A DNA stretch of 8,102 nucleotides from Candidatus Sulfopaludibacter sp. SbA3 (GCA_900290315.1 OKRF01000195.1:16830-24931); one strand, 5' to 3'. Shown: positions 1 through 6,164, counted from the stretch's first letter. Translations and numbers: made by a program. The notes: generated from the sequence alone by a model not told the origin.

Positions 1-1512
1 CGCCAGCACAGGAGCGATCAGAATGGAGAACGTCATGGCGCCAAGAAGGGCAAACGCCACCGTCCAGGCCATGGGCCGGAACAGGCGCCCTTCTACGCGT
101 TGTAGCGTGAAGATGGGCAGGTAAGCGGTGATGATGATGGCGATGGCGTAGAAGACCGGCCTCTGGACTTCATGGCACGCCTCACGGATAACTTCGGCCG
201 TAGTCTTGGCTGGGCCGCCGGAACTCGGCCTGTGACTCAGGTGGCGCATGATGTTCTCCAGCATCACCACCGCTCCATCCACCACCATTCCGAAGTCCAA
301 CGCGCCGAGTGAGAGGAGATTGGCCGGAATGTGACTCACATTCAGAAAGATCGATGCGAAGAGGAGAGAGAACGGAATCGTAAGCGCCACAATGATGGCG
401 GCGCGAACATTGAGAAGAAAGAGGAAGAGGATGACGCTGACCAGAATCATGCCTTCGGTCAGATTGTGCATTACCGTGTGCAAGGTGAAATGCAGCAGAT
501 CGCTGCGGTCCAGCATCGGGACCACCTCCACGCCGGGAGGCAGAATACCGTGATTGAGCTCGTATACTTTCTTGTGAATGGCTTCGAGCGTGGGTTCCTC
601 TTCCGCGCCTTTGCGCATCAGCACACCGCCCTGGATGACGTCGGGCTCGTCGATGATGCGCCCATCCTCCATGTGGTTAGCTCTGGCCATGTGTCCCAAG
701 CGGATTTTCGGCCCCTGCGCGACCTCGGCAATGTCTTTGACTCGAAGAGCGGTGCCGGTTTGAGTCTTCAGGACGGTCTGCTCGATGTCGCGGACGCTGT
801 TGAACAGACCCAGGGCGCGCACGTTCATTTGCTGCATGCCGACTTCGACAAAGCTGCCGCCGGCATTGATGTTGTTGTTCGAGAGCTGCTGCTCCACCTG
901 GCCGATACTGAGGCCGTATGAGACTAGCTTGTTCGGATCGACGCGCACCTGGTACTCTCTCACCGTGCCGCCGAAATCGGAAACGTCGACCACGTTGGGA
1001 ACGGATTTGAACTGCTTGAGGAGCACCCAGTCTTCGAGAGATCGCAACTCCATCAGGTCGTACCGGGGATTCGTACTACGCAGTGTGTACCAATAGATCT
1101 GACCCGTGGTGCTCCAGTCCGTGCCGATTTGGGGCTGCAGGTTTTGTCCGTTCGGGAGATTGACTTGAGTCAGCCTCTCGAGAACCTTCTGCCGGTTCCA
1201 ATCGTTCACGCTCGTGTCGTCGAAAATCATGATCACGAACGACAGGCCGAAGATGGACTCGGATCGCAGGAAGGTCATATGGGGCATTCCAGCCATTTGG
1301 ATTTCGATCGGAATGGTCACCTGCTGTTCCACTTCTTCGGCGGAACGTCCCGGCCACTGAGTGATCACCGTTACATAGTTGTCGGCAATATCGGGATACG
1401 CTTCCACTGGCAGATAGTGAAACGAGATGGCGCCCCAACCGGCCAACAACACGGCGATGGCCAACACCACGAATTTGTTGTTAAGCGCAAAGTCTACAAG
1501 AGCGCGAATCAT
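1..1512 (-). CDS. czcA: CzcA/CusA-type heavy-metal-efflux RND pump, N-terminal 504 residues (3' end outside window)
   Basis: Inner-membrane, proton-driven RND pump subunit that would export substrate through the adjacent adaptor. The frame is open from the ATG at 1512 to base 1 and starts MIRALVDFALNNKFVVL, typical of the CzcA/CusA group. TM1 lies at about residues 10-32. A periplasmic porter region follows, with VEAYPDI and, near residue 160, LRSLEDW. TM2-TM4 lie at about 352-368, 371-391 and 396-419. TM4 carries LDFGMVVDGAVVMLEN with D406, D412 and E419, matching the proton-relay residues D402/D408/E415 known in Cupriavidus CzcA; CusA differs there. This favours the divalent-cation (Zn/Co/Cd-like) branch over Cu/Ag, but the substrate is not proven because the second half is missing. 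The start lies 13 bases after the adaptor stop, with AGGA close upstream, suggesting coupled translation. The full family length is about 1030-1070 residues, so roughly half is present. Confidence 0.93.
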   Translation of the reverse strand, partial: MIRALVDFALNNKFVVLAIAVLLAGWGAISFHYLPVEAYPDIADNYVTVITQWPGRSAEEVEQQVTIPIEIQMAGMPHMTFLRSESIFGLSFVIMIFDDTSVNDWNRQKVLERLTQVNLPNGQNLQPQIGTDWSTTGQIYWYTLRSTNPRYDLMELRSLEDWVLLKQFKSVPNVVDVSDFGGTVREYQVRVDPNKLVSYGLSIGQVEQQLSNNNINAGGSFVEVGMQQMNVRALGLFNSVRDIEQTVLKTQTGTALRVKDIAEVAQGPKIRLGHMARANHMEDGRIIDEPDVIQGGVLMRKGAEEEPTLEAIHKKVYELNHGILPPGVEVVPMLDRSDLLHFTLHTVMHNLTEGMILVSVILFLFLLNVRAAIIVALTIPFSLLFASIFLNVSHIPANLLSLGALDFGMVVDGAVVMLENIMRHLSHRPSSGGPAKTTAEVIREACHEVQRPVFYAIAIIITAYLPIFTLQRVEGRLFRPMAWTVAFALLGAMTFSILIAPVLA

Positions 1513-1525
1513 AGTCCTGTTCCGG

Positions 1526-2671
1526 TTACTGAGAGAGCACGTGGTCCAGGATCAGCGCGTTAGTTACCACCTGGTCGCCTGGCTTCAGGCCCGATTTGAT
1601 TTCCTGTAGGTTGGTGTCTTCGATCAACAGGTCCCCAGCCACCACCTCGACGCGGCGAAACTTCTTATCGGGCGCGGGAACGTACACAAAATCCCGATCG
1701 TGCACGTGCATGACTGCGGACGCTGGGACGATCGTGTGCATCTCCCTGGTCTGACCATGGAAGGTGGCCTTCACAAACATGCCGAGTCGCATGATTCCCG
1801 GGTTCGGAACTTCTATGCGGACTTTCGCCGTGCGGATGTTCGGGTCCAGCGTGGCGCCAATATTGCTCACCCGCCCTTTGAACAGGCGATCGGGATAAGC
1901 ATTCAGGCGGATGTCGGCGATATCGCCGATCCGGACGGTAGCCAGGTCATTTTCGTACACGTCGCAGACCACCCAGGTGGATGACAGGTCGGAGATGGTA
2001 AACGGATACGGAGTGTTGTACGCCTGCACCAGTGACCCCGCGGTCACTTGCTGATCGGTAAGTACTCCCGAAGTGGGTGCGAAGACATCCACCATGAAAG
2101 CCGGCTTATCCGGGTCGTTGCCGAGCAGACGAAGATGCTCGGCCAGGGCTTCCACGGCGATCTTGGCCTTCTCTTCCGTGTCCTGCGCCACTTGCAGATC
2201 GTTCAGGGCGATGGCGCCGTGCTCGTAGAGATCTTTCGAACGCTCATACTGAGCCCGGGCGAGCGTCTCATCCGCGATGGCCATCCGGTAATTGGAATAC
2301 CCGCCAGAAACGTCGTCGCTGCGAACCGTCATCAGCAACTGGCCTTTCTTCACCGTGTCTCCCAGCCGGGCGTGAATGGCGTTGACGCGCCCCGATGCGA
2401 GCGAGACCACGGGGACATTTCGGGAAACGTCCGGGGTGACTGTGCCGGTGACGATTAACTCGGAAGTAGCAGGCCGCTCTGCCGCCGCGGCCAGCGGAAA
2501 CTGCTCCGGATGATCCACCGGGAAAAGAGCTGCGTCCGGAAAGGGAACTACGTTGGCGGCGGGCGGCGCCCCTTGCTGCGGATCCGCCTGCGCCTTCCCG
2601 CAGGCATTCAGAATGAAAAGGGCGGGGATCATCACCAGTACAAGACCAATGGACAGACCCTTGCTATTCAT
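1526..2671 (-). CDS. RND efflux periplasmic adaptor (membrane fusion protein), lipoprotein, CzcB/CusB-like
   Basis: Periplasmic adaptor that links the RND pump to an outer membrane channel; 381 residues from the chosen start. Residues 1-23 are a lipoprotein signal with lipobox LNAC (Cys24, followed by Gly, so no Asp retention signal). A Pro/Ala-rich stretch follows. The first biotinyl-lipoyl half is at about 93-113 (SGRVNAIHARLGDTVKKGQL), an alpha-hairpin at about 122-182, the second lipoyl half at about 200-220 (FAPTSGVLTDQQVTAGSLV), then the beta-barrel and membrane-proximal domains to the end. I see no His- or Met-rich metal-binding N-terminus, so the sequence does not fix the metal. An upstream in-frame start at 2746 would add 25 residues and bury the signal peptide. 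The ATG at 2671 has AGGAGG five bases upstream and is preferred. The pump gene follows after 13 bases. Confidence 0.93.
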   Translation of the reverse strand: MNSKGLSIGLVLVMIPALFILNACGKAQADPQQGAPPAANVVPFPDAALFPVDHPEQFPLAAAAERPATSELIVTGTVTPDVSRNVPVVSLASGRVNAIHARLGDTVKKGQLLMTVRSDDVSGGYSNYRMAIADETLARAQYERSKDLYEHGAIALNDLQVAQDTEEKAKIAVEALAEHLRLLGNDPDKPAFMVDVFAPTSGVLTDQQVTAGSLVQAYNTPYPFTISDLSSTWVVCDVYENDLATVRIGDIADIRLNAYPDRLFKGRVSNIGATLDPNIRTAKVRIEVPNPGIMRLGMFVKATFHGQTREMHTIVPASAVMHVHDRDFVYVPAPDKKFRRVEVVAGDLLIEDTNLQEIKSGLKPGDQVVTNALILDHVLSQ

Positions 2672-2676
2672 GGACA

Positions 2677-2682
2677 CCTCCT
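2677..2682 (-). promoter_or_regulatory. Strong Shine-Dalgarno that fixes the adaptor start
   Basis: On the minus strand the bases read AGGAGG-TGTCC-ATG, a full-consensus ribosome binding site with a five-base spacer before the ATG at 2671. It rules out the longer frame start at 2746. Confidence 0.85.
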
Positions 2683-2782
2683 GAGATCGTTTCAGTTTAC
2701 GCGCAGGCATCCAAGAAAGGCGTGAAGTTGCTGTTAAGATAGCCACTGCTCTTTTTGGATGAGGATAATCGATTCTGAAATT

Positions 2783-3511
2783 TCAAAGCTCCAGCTTTCC
2801 CATAAACATCATTTCATTCAGGTCAAAAGCTTGGCTGACAACAATCCGGCCGATTTGCGCCTCGAATCGGACTTGCCCATCCTTCCTGCTGATTTCCGCG
2901 GACAGAGGAAACAGGTACACCACAACCACGCCGTCTTCCAACTGGAATGCCTCAGCCCGTACGGGCTTCACATCCTTCTTCCCTTCGCGCTTCAGGGCGG
3001 CAAGACTCGTCAGCGGCTTGCCCAGTTCTTTGGGATCACCTTTGAAACCCGCGCCGGGAACGCCGTAGACCGCGAGGCGATAGCCGTCTCCATCCAACAT
3101 GGGAGGCTCTATCAGGTGCGCCTGCAACTCCGCCATGCGAACCGGAAGCGCGCTCTCCCAACGCAGTCTCAATGGAAGACCCCGGGCAAGAGACCGGGCG
3201 CTGCGGTCATTGCCTCCAGCACCCGTGAAGACATTCAGCGACACCTTGGGCCCGCTGCCTTTCGGATCCACGCCCTCATTGCCGATGCCGAGGGGTTGTC
3301 CCATTTGTCCGCCTTCCCTGAGTTGGTCCTCGGTCAGGCGGCGCGTGACAACGGCGCTAATCTCCTTCGCCCAAGGCGACGAAGAGAGAACCTGCCTGGC
3401 TTCTTCTTCCGTCCATTGGGCGGCTGGCTTGCTCTTCCAAACCGGATCCGCCGCGGTGAGGCTAGACGCGGCTATGACCAGGCAGGCTGATCGAATCCAA
3501 AAACTTCGCAT
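2783..3511 (-). CDS. Secreted protein of unknown function (acidobacterial SPWAK-type family)
   Basis: 242 residues; I cannot assign a function. Residues 1-20 form a signal peptide (SCLVIAASSLTA-like, probable cleavage near Ala20/Ala21), so the mature protein should be periplasmic or secreted. The mature N-terminus carries W25, W33 and the motif EEEARQVL..SPWAK (35-49). The C-terminus has a beta-rich stretch, VVVYLFPLSAEI, ending in MGKLEL. This pairing of an N-terminal W..W..SPWAK helix and a C-terminal FP...GKLEL end is one I associate with uncharacterised acidobacterial secreted proteins; that is recall, not a search. There are no membrane segments after the signal and no obvious catalytic motif. 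AGGAG lies six bases before the ATG. It starts 24 bases after the end of the porin gene and lies 111 bases before the adaptor, so it is probably co-transcribed with an envelope/efflux operon. Confidence 0.8.
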   Translation of the reverse strand: MRSFWIRSACLVIAASSLTAADPVWKSKPAAQWTEEEARQVLSSSPWAKEISAVVTRRLTEDQLREGGQMGQPLGIGNEGVDPKGSGPKVSLNVFTGAGGNDRSARSLARGLPLRLRWESALPVRMAELQAHLIEPPMLDGDGYRLAVYGVPGAGFKGDPKELGKPLTSLAALKREGKKDVKPVRAEAFQLEDGVVVVYLFPLSAEISRKDGQVRFEAQIGRIVVSQAFDLNEMMFMGKLEL

Positions 3512-3534
3512 TCGTTGCTCCTAGGGCCGCGGCA

Positions 3535-5595
3535 TCAGAACTTTACCATCACGCCGAGCGAGATCTTCGCTTCGCTGCGGCGAAGGTCGGGGAACCAGAC
3601 TCCGCCGACGCTGCTGCAATTCGTGGTCGCCGTGGGGAGATCGCTTGCTCCGGACGGCGCGCCATTCATACAGGCGAACTGCCCGGGGGCACCATTGGTT
3701 CCACCGAGCGCAAAGCCGGGAGGGGTGACGCCGCCTCGTCCCGCGAAGTAGGGAACGTCGGAGTGACGATATCCCACTTCACCCCACCAGGTGATGTACT
3801 GTTTGGGCATATACTGCAGGGTGACCGTGCTATCCCACATGTGGGCTCTTTGGCCGGGAAGCTGGGTGAAATAAGGCGAACCGGTTACGGCGTCCGCTCC
3901 GTTGATCGGCGGCAGGAGCGTCAGATAGCGTCCCCAGTTACTCATTTCTCCGCCACCAAAGGTAAGAGCCCACAGATCCTTGTGGAACCATACTCTTTGA
4001 TACATCATCCATCCAACGAACGAGTCCTTGTTCTTGCTGGGCGCTCCAGTGCACTGAATGCCGCCGCCATACTGGCATCCGGCATCGGCGGTGAGGGAGA
4101 ATGCCATTTTGGAGACATGAAGGCTGGAGGGATTGCTATAGTATCTGACTTCGATGCTATCGTCAGTGTGAAGTCGTTCGGTGTGGGGAAGACCCAGGTT
4201 ATCCTGCCCGTAGCCATATTGGTTCGCGACGACCTTAAGCCATTCTTTGGGCTCCCACAGAAGCTGTCCTCCCAAACCCGGATGGCCGTTGTATTTGGCG
4301 TAAGACTGCCACCCATTAATAAACCAGGGCTCGATTTTTAATTTGTTTGTCGGGTACCACTGGACGCGCACGCCGTTAAAAAACCAAGGTGTGTTCGAGG
4401 ACACATAGGATGGCTGATAAGTCCAGTTATCGAAATTGTAGTAGCTGAAGAGACCGATATACGAGACGAAGATTCCGGCGTCCACGTTCAACCCATGGTT
4501 CACGTTGAAGTGGTACCCGCCGTAAGCTTCCGAAACATACTTGTAAGCGCCGCGGAGGTCCCAATTGCCGACCCCGGCGCTGGCGTCGTTACGGGGCGTC
4601 GTAGTGGAAAACAGTCCAAACATGAACAGGACCCGGCCTCTGACGTTCTGCCAGTGGAAATCGCCCCCGACGCTGGCCTGCTCGATCTGCACTTCGCCTG
4701 AGCGGAATGACTCGGTCGCCCCGACGATCGTGTGATCGATCGGCTGGTTGAAATCTTCCATGTAGCTTGTGTCGAAGCGCACTTCCGGAGTGAAGTATTT
4801 TGTGTCCAGGACAGTGTCTTTGTTGCGAGGGGTTCCGTTGAGCCAGGTGAAGTCCCCATACGCAAACGGCGTGACGTTGTCGACTCCTGGAGGTGCGGGG
4901 TCCGGGGCTTGCAACGCTTCCGGAGTGGTGGGCGCGGCCGGAGCCGGAGGTGTCTGAGGAGCCGGTGCGGCCGGGGCAGGAGCTGCCGCCGCTGGGGCAG
5001 GCGCGGCCGGCGGCTCGGTTTTCGCTCCCGTCGCCGCTGGGGCTGATGCGGAAGACGCCGCCTTCACGGGCTTCTCAATTGCCGCTTCCATGGCCGCGAG
5101 GCGCTCTTCCAGCCGGTCAATGCGGGCCAACAGTTCAGCCTCGCGCTCGGTAAGCGGCGCCGGTGCGGACGCGCGTCCAGGCGCGGGTGCTACCGCGGGT
5201 GTGGGGGCAGACGTAGGCGGGTCCGCCGCGGCGAGCTTCAGGCTAGCGTTCGATGTTTCGTTGGGTGCGATGACTACCGCAACCGGGCCTTCGGTGCCCA
5301 ATTCGCCCTTGGAGGCTGTCAACCGATAGGTTCCGGGCCTGAGAGCGCTGGTATTGAAGGTGCCATCGGAACCGCTGAGCAATTCGCGCTCGTCCGCGCC
5401 GTCAGAACTATGGATGTTCACATGGGCACCCGCCAGCGGTTTACCTGCGGCGTCTACGGTCACGCCGCGCAGATATCCTGCCGGTGGCGCAGCGTTATCG
5501 GCGCTTGCCGCTGCCAGGGTTTGCGCGACCAGAGCCATGGAAACGCAGAGAATCATGAAGGCCGGTGCTTTACGAAATCCGAGATGAGCGTTCAT
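3535..5595 (-). CDS. Outer-membrane beta-barrel protein (Bbp2/OmpL-like porin) with N-terminal carboxypeptidase-regulatory-like domain
   Basis: 686 residues. A signal peptide covers residues 1 to about 30 (FMILCVSMALVAQTLAA). Residues 40-121 form a carboxypeptidase-regulatory-like beta-sandwich (GYLRGVTVDAAGKPLAGAHV...SDGTFNTSALRPGTYRL). An Ala/Pro linker leads to a short coiled coil at about 149-177 (LTEREAELLARIDRLEERLA). A second, long Ala/Pro-rich linker runs to about 240. The C-terminal ~440 residues look like an outer-membrane barrel: alternating aromatic strands, NFDNWTYQPSY, NTPWFFNGVRVQ, KIEPWFINGWQSY, and a terminal Phe in VMVKF. This resembles the putative beta-barrel porin-2 (OmpL-like) family, which is assigned by memory. 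The likely role is a diffusion porin; the soluble domain and coiled coil may contact the cell wall or another protein. AGGA lies five bases before the ATG. It is the first gene of the leftward cluster and faces the duplicated regulatory region. Confidence 0.85.
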   Translation of the reverse strand: MNAHLGFRKAPAFMILCVSMALVAQTLAAASADNAAPPAGYLRGVTVDAAGKPLAGAHVNIHSSDGADERELLSGSDGTFNTSALRPGTYRLTASKGELGTEGPVAVVIAPNETSNASLKLAAADPPTSAPTPAVAPAPGRASAPAPLTEREAELLARIDRLEERLAAMEAAIEKPVKAASSASAPAATGAKTEPPAAPAPAAAAPAPAAPAPQTPPAPAAPTTPEALQAPDPAPPGVDNVTPFAYGDFTWLNGTPRNKDTVLDTKYFTPEVRFDTSYMEDFNQPIDHTIVGATESFRSGEVQIEQASVGGDFHWQNVRGRVLFMFGLFSTTTPRNDASAGVGNWDLRGAYKYVSEAYGGYHFNVNHGLNVDAGIFVSYIGLFSYYNFDNWTYQPSYVSSNTPWFFNGVRVQWYPTNKLKIEPWFINGWQSYAKYNGHPGLGGQLLWEPKEWLKVVANQYGYGQDNLGLPHTERLHTDDSIEVRYYSNPSSLHVSKMAFSLTADAGCQYGGGIQCTGAPSKNKDSFVGWMMYQRVWFHKDLWALTFGGGEMSNWGRYLTLLPPINGADAVTGSPYFTQLPGQRAHMWDSTVTLQYMPKQYITWWGEVGYRHSDVPYFAGRGGVTPPGFALGGTNGAPGQFACMNGAPSGASDLPTATTNCSSVGGVWFPDLRRSEAKISLGVMVKF
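4862..5091 (-). repeat. Low-complexity Ala/Pro linker coding segment in the porin gene
   Basis: GC-rich imperfect repetition of GCX/CCX codons encodes an Ala/Pro-rich spacer of about 60-70 residues (for example AAPAPAAPAPQTPPAPAAP) between the coiled coil and the barrel. It is in frame and probably an extended, flexible linker; such tracts can vary in length between strains. Confidence 0.7.
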
Positions 5596-5740
5596 TTATG
5601 TCCTATCCTTTTCGGCCTGAGCGCAGGGAGGCGATCCTGCTGCCGGCATACAGTGGTGTCCAATAATATCCTACTTAAGGCCCGTTTTTCCTTTTGAGAT
5701 GCCGGGATCGAGCGTTGCCACGGAGAACGCAGGCGGTCAG

Positions 5741-5768
5741 AAGATAGCTACGAGGCGACCCAAGTCAA
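5741..5768 (-). promoter_or_regulatory. Possible sigma70-like promoter toward the porin gene
   Basis: On the minus strand TTGACT (5768-5763) and TATCTT (5746-5741) are separated by 16 bases, giving 5/6 and 4/6 matches to consensus. It would start transcription about 140 bases before the porin ATG. It lies just downstream of the heptamer array, so the array could act as an upstream activator site. An alternative -10 (TATACT, 5779-5774) competes with this reading. Confidence 0.3.
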
Positions 5769-5773
5769 CCGAA

Positions 5774-5818
5774 AGTATAGGGGCGAGGGCGTAAAGAAAC
5801 CGTAAGGATTTCGTAAGG
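5774..5818 (-). promoter_or_regulatory. Response-regulator-like operator array and -10 element, copy 1
   Basis: On the plus strand CGTAAAG (5790-5796), CGTAAGG (5801-5807) and CGTAAGG (5812-5818) recur at exactly 11 bp. On the minus strand these read as CTTTACG/CCTTACG heptamers with 4-bp spacers. Ten bases after the last heptamer comes TATACT (5779-5774), a 5/6 -10 match, and no good -35 is present. Known OmpR/PhoB-family activators bind direct heptamer repeats of 11-bp pitch and, at class II promoters, sit about 10 bp before the -10. The half-site also resembles the GTAAA of CpxR boxes. The regulator itself is not in the window. Confidence 0.5.
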
Positions 5819-5847
5819 CTCGTGTGGCCATCACGAAAATATATCTT

Positions 5848-5877
5848 ATGAGCCGCAAAAAAACTTTTGTCTTGACG
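5848..5877 (+). repeat. Perfect 30-bp direct repeat, unit 1
   Basis: Identical over 30 bases to 6016-6045. It begins ATGAGCCGC, has a run of seven A, then CTTTTGTCTTGACG. The core CAAAA-AAAC-TTTTG can form a short A/T hairpin. On the plus strand it reads as ATG plus nine codons (MSRKKTFVLT), but no Shine-Dalgarno precedes it. Confidence 0.9.
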
Positions 5878-5951
5878 CTTGGCTTCCCCCCTTTTTTGTC
5901 CCCTGGCCGTAGATACTGTGATTGCGTTCTAGCGTGGTCGGGACAATCGAA

Positions 5952-6007
5952 AGTATAGCGGTGAGCACACAAAGAAACCGTAAAGACGAGCTAAGGGTTT
6001 CGTAAAA
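5952..6007 (-). promoter_or_regulatory. Response-regulator-like operator array and -10 element, copy 2
   Basis: The same arrangement occurs 178 bases to the right: CACAAAG (5968-5974), CGTAAAG (5979-5985), GCTAAGG (5990-5996) and CGTAAAA (6001-6007), again at exactly 11-bp steps. TATACT (5957-5952 on the minus strand) again follows after exactly 10 bp. Outer units are more degenerate than in copy 1. It could be a second leftward promoter, a remnant of the duplication, or an operator shared with the rightward amt gene. Confidence 0.45.
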
Positions 6008-6015
6008 AATCTCTG

Positions 6016-6045
6016 ATGAGCCGCAAAAAAACTTTTGTCTTGACG
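6016..6045 (+). repeat. Perfect 30-bp direct repeat, unit 2
   Basis: Second identical unit, 168 bases from the first. The ATG at 6016 opens a 47-codon frame that stops at 6157-6159, next to the amt start. It lies upstream of the heptamer array for leftward transcription and upstream of amt for rightward transcription, so it could serve either gene. Confidence 0.9.
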
Positions 6046-6150
6046 ATTCCCACCCCTTTTGGTTCACTTGCTTTAATACAGTTGAACCGCGTTCTACGTG
6101 TCGCCGCTGCGCCCGGTCTGCGCGAGGCCCATTTCGATTCGAAACAGGTT

Positions 6151-6155
6151 GGGAG
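6151..6155 (+). promoter_or_regulatory. Shine-Dalgarno deciding the amt start
   Basis: GGGAG ends nine bases before the ATG at 6165 but only three bases before the in-frame GTG at 6159. The ATG is therefore the better start, two codons shorter than the longest frame. Confidence 0.6.
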
Positions 6156-6164
6156 ATAGTGACG

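Larger units (their letters stand above)
5769..5940 (+). repeat. Diverged tandem direct repeat, copy 1
   Basis: Shares in order with 5947-6103: CGAAAGTATAG (5770-5780), AAAGAAACCGTAA (5793-5805), a perfect 30-bp block (5848-5877) and GCGTTCTA (5924-5931). Offsets to copy 2 are 178, 178, 168 and 165 bases, so small indels separate the blocks. The sequence between blocks has drifted. Confidence 0.85.
5947..6103 (+). repeat. Diverged tandem direct repeat, copy 2
   Basis: Counterpart of 5769-5940: CGAAAGTATAG at 5948-5958, AAAGAAACCGTAA at 5971-5983, the perfect 30-bp block at 6016-6045 and GCGTTCTA at 6089-6096. This copy also contains the inverted repeat GGTTCA (6061-6066) / TGAACC (6083-6088), which copy 1 lacks. 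Confidence 0.85.
5596..6164. other. Divergent regulatory region between porin/efflux operon and amt
   Basis: 569 bases without a convincing protein gene, between two divergently transcribed genes. The left part (5596-5740) would be the untranslated leader of the porin transcript; I see no known riboswitch in it. The middle (5769-6103) is a diverged tandem duplication with periodic operator-like heptamers and a perfect 30-bp block. The right part (6104-6164) leads into the amt ribosome binding site. It is visibly more AT-rich and richer in A/T runs than the flanking genes. Confidence 0.8.

Noticed and set aside
331..921. 196-codon plus-strand open frame
   Set aside because: Antisense shadow of the RND pump gene, whose minus-strand protein matches the CzcA/CusA family throughout; the plus frame is His/Arg-rich with no family resemblance.
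2672..2746. Longer adaptor start adding 25 residues
   Set aside because: No ribosome site at 2746, and it would place a charged stretch before a clear lipoprotein signal; AGGAGG sits correctly before the ATG at 2671.
2759..3490. 243-codon plus-strand open frame
   Set aside because: Shadow of the secreted protein gene on the minus strand, which has a signal peptide, a good ribosome site and a recognisable pattern.
3763..4341. 192-codon plus-strand open frame
   Set aside because: Lies wholly antisense to the porin barrel, which shows consistent beta-barrel strand patterning.
5643..5705. CCGGCAT/ATGCCGG inverted repeat in the porin leader as a riboswitch
   Set aside because: Seven-base arms 49 bases apart with no further supporting stems; no known riboswitch core could be recognised.
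5848..6045. 30-bp repeats as a CRISPR array
   Set aside because: Only two units 168 bases apart, embedded in a larger duplicated module, with no cas genes and no uniform spacers.
6059..6073. Sigma54 promoter for amt (GG...TTGC near TTGGTTCACTTGC)
   Set aside because: Only seven bases separate the GG and GC elements instead of the required ten.
6040..6079. Sigma70 promoter for amt using TTGACG and TAATAC
   Set aside because: The spacer would be 28 bases, far outside the 15-19 range, and no better -10 lies at 17 bases.
6159..6164. GTG start for amt two codons upstream
   Set aside because: Only three bases after the GGGAG motif, too close for initiation; the ATG at 6165 has better spacing.
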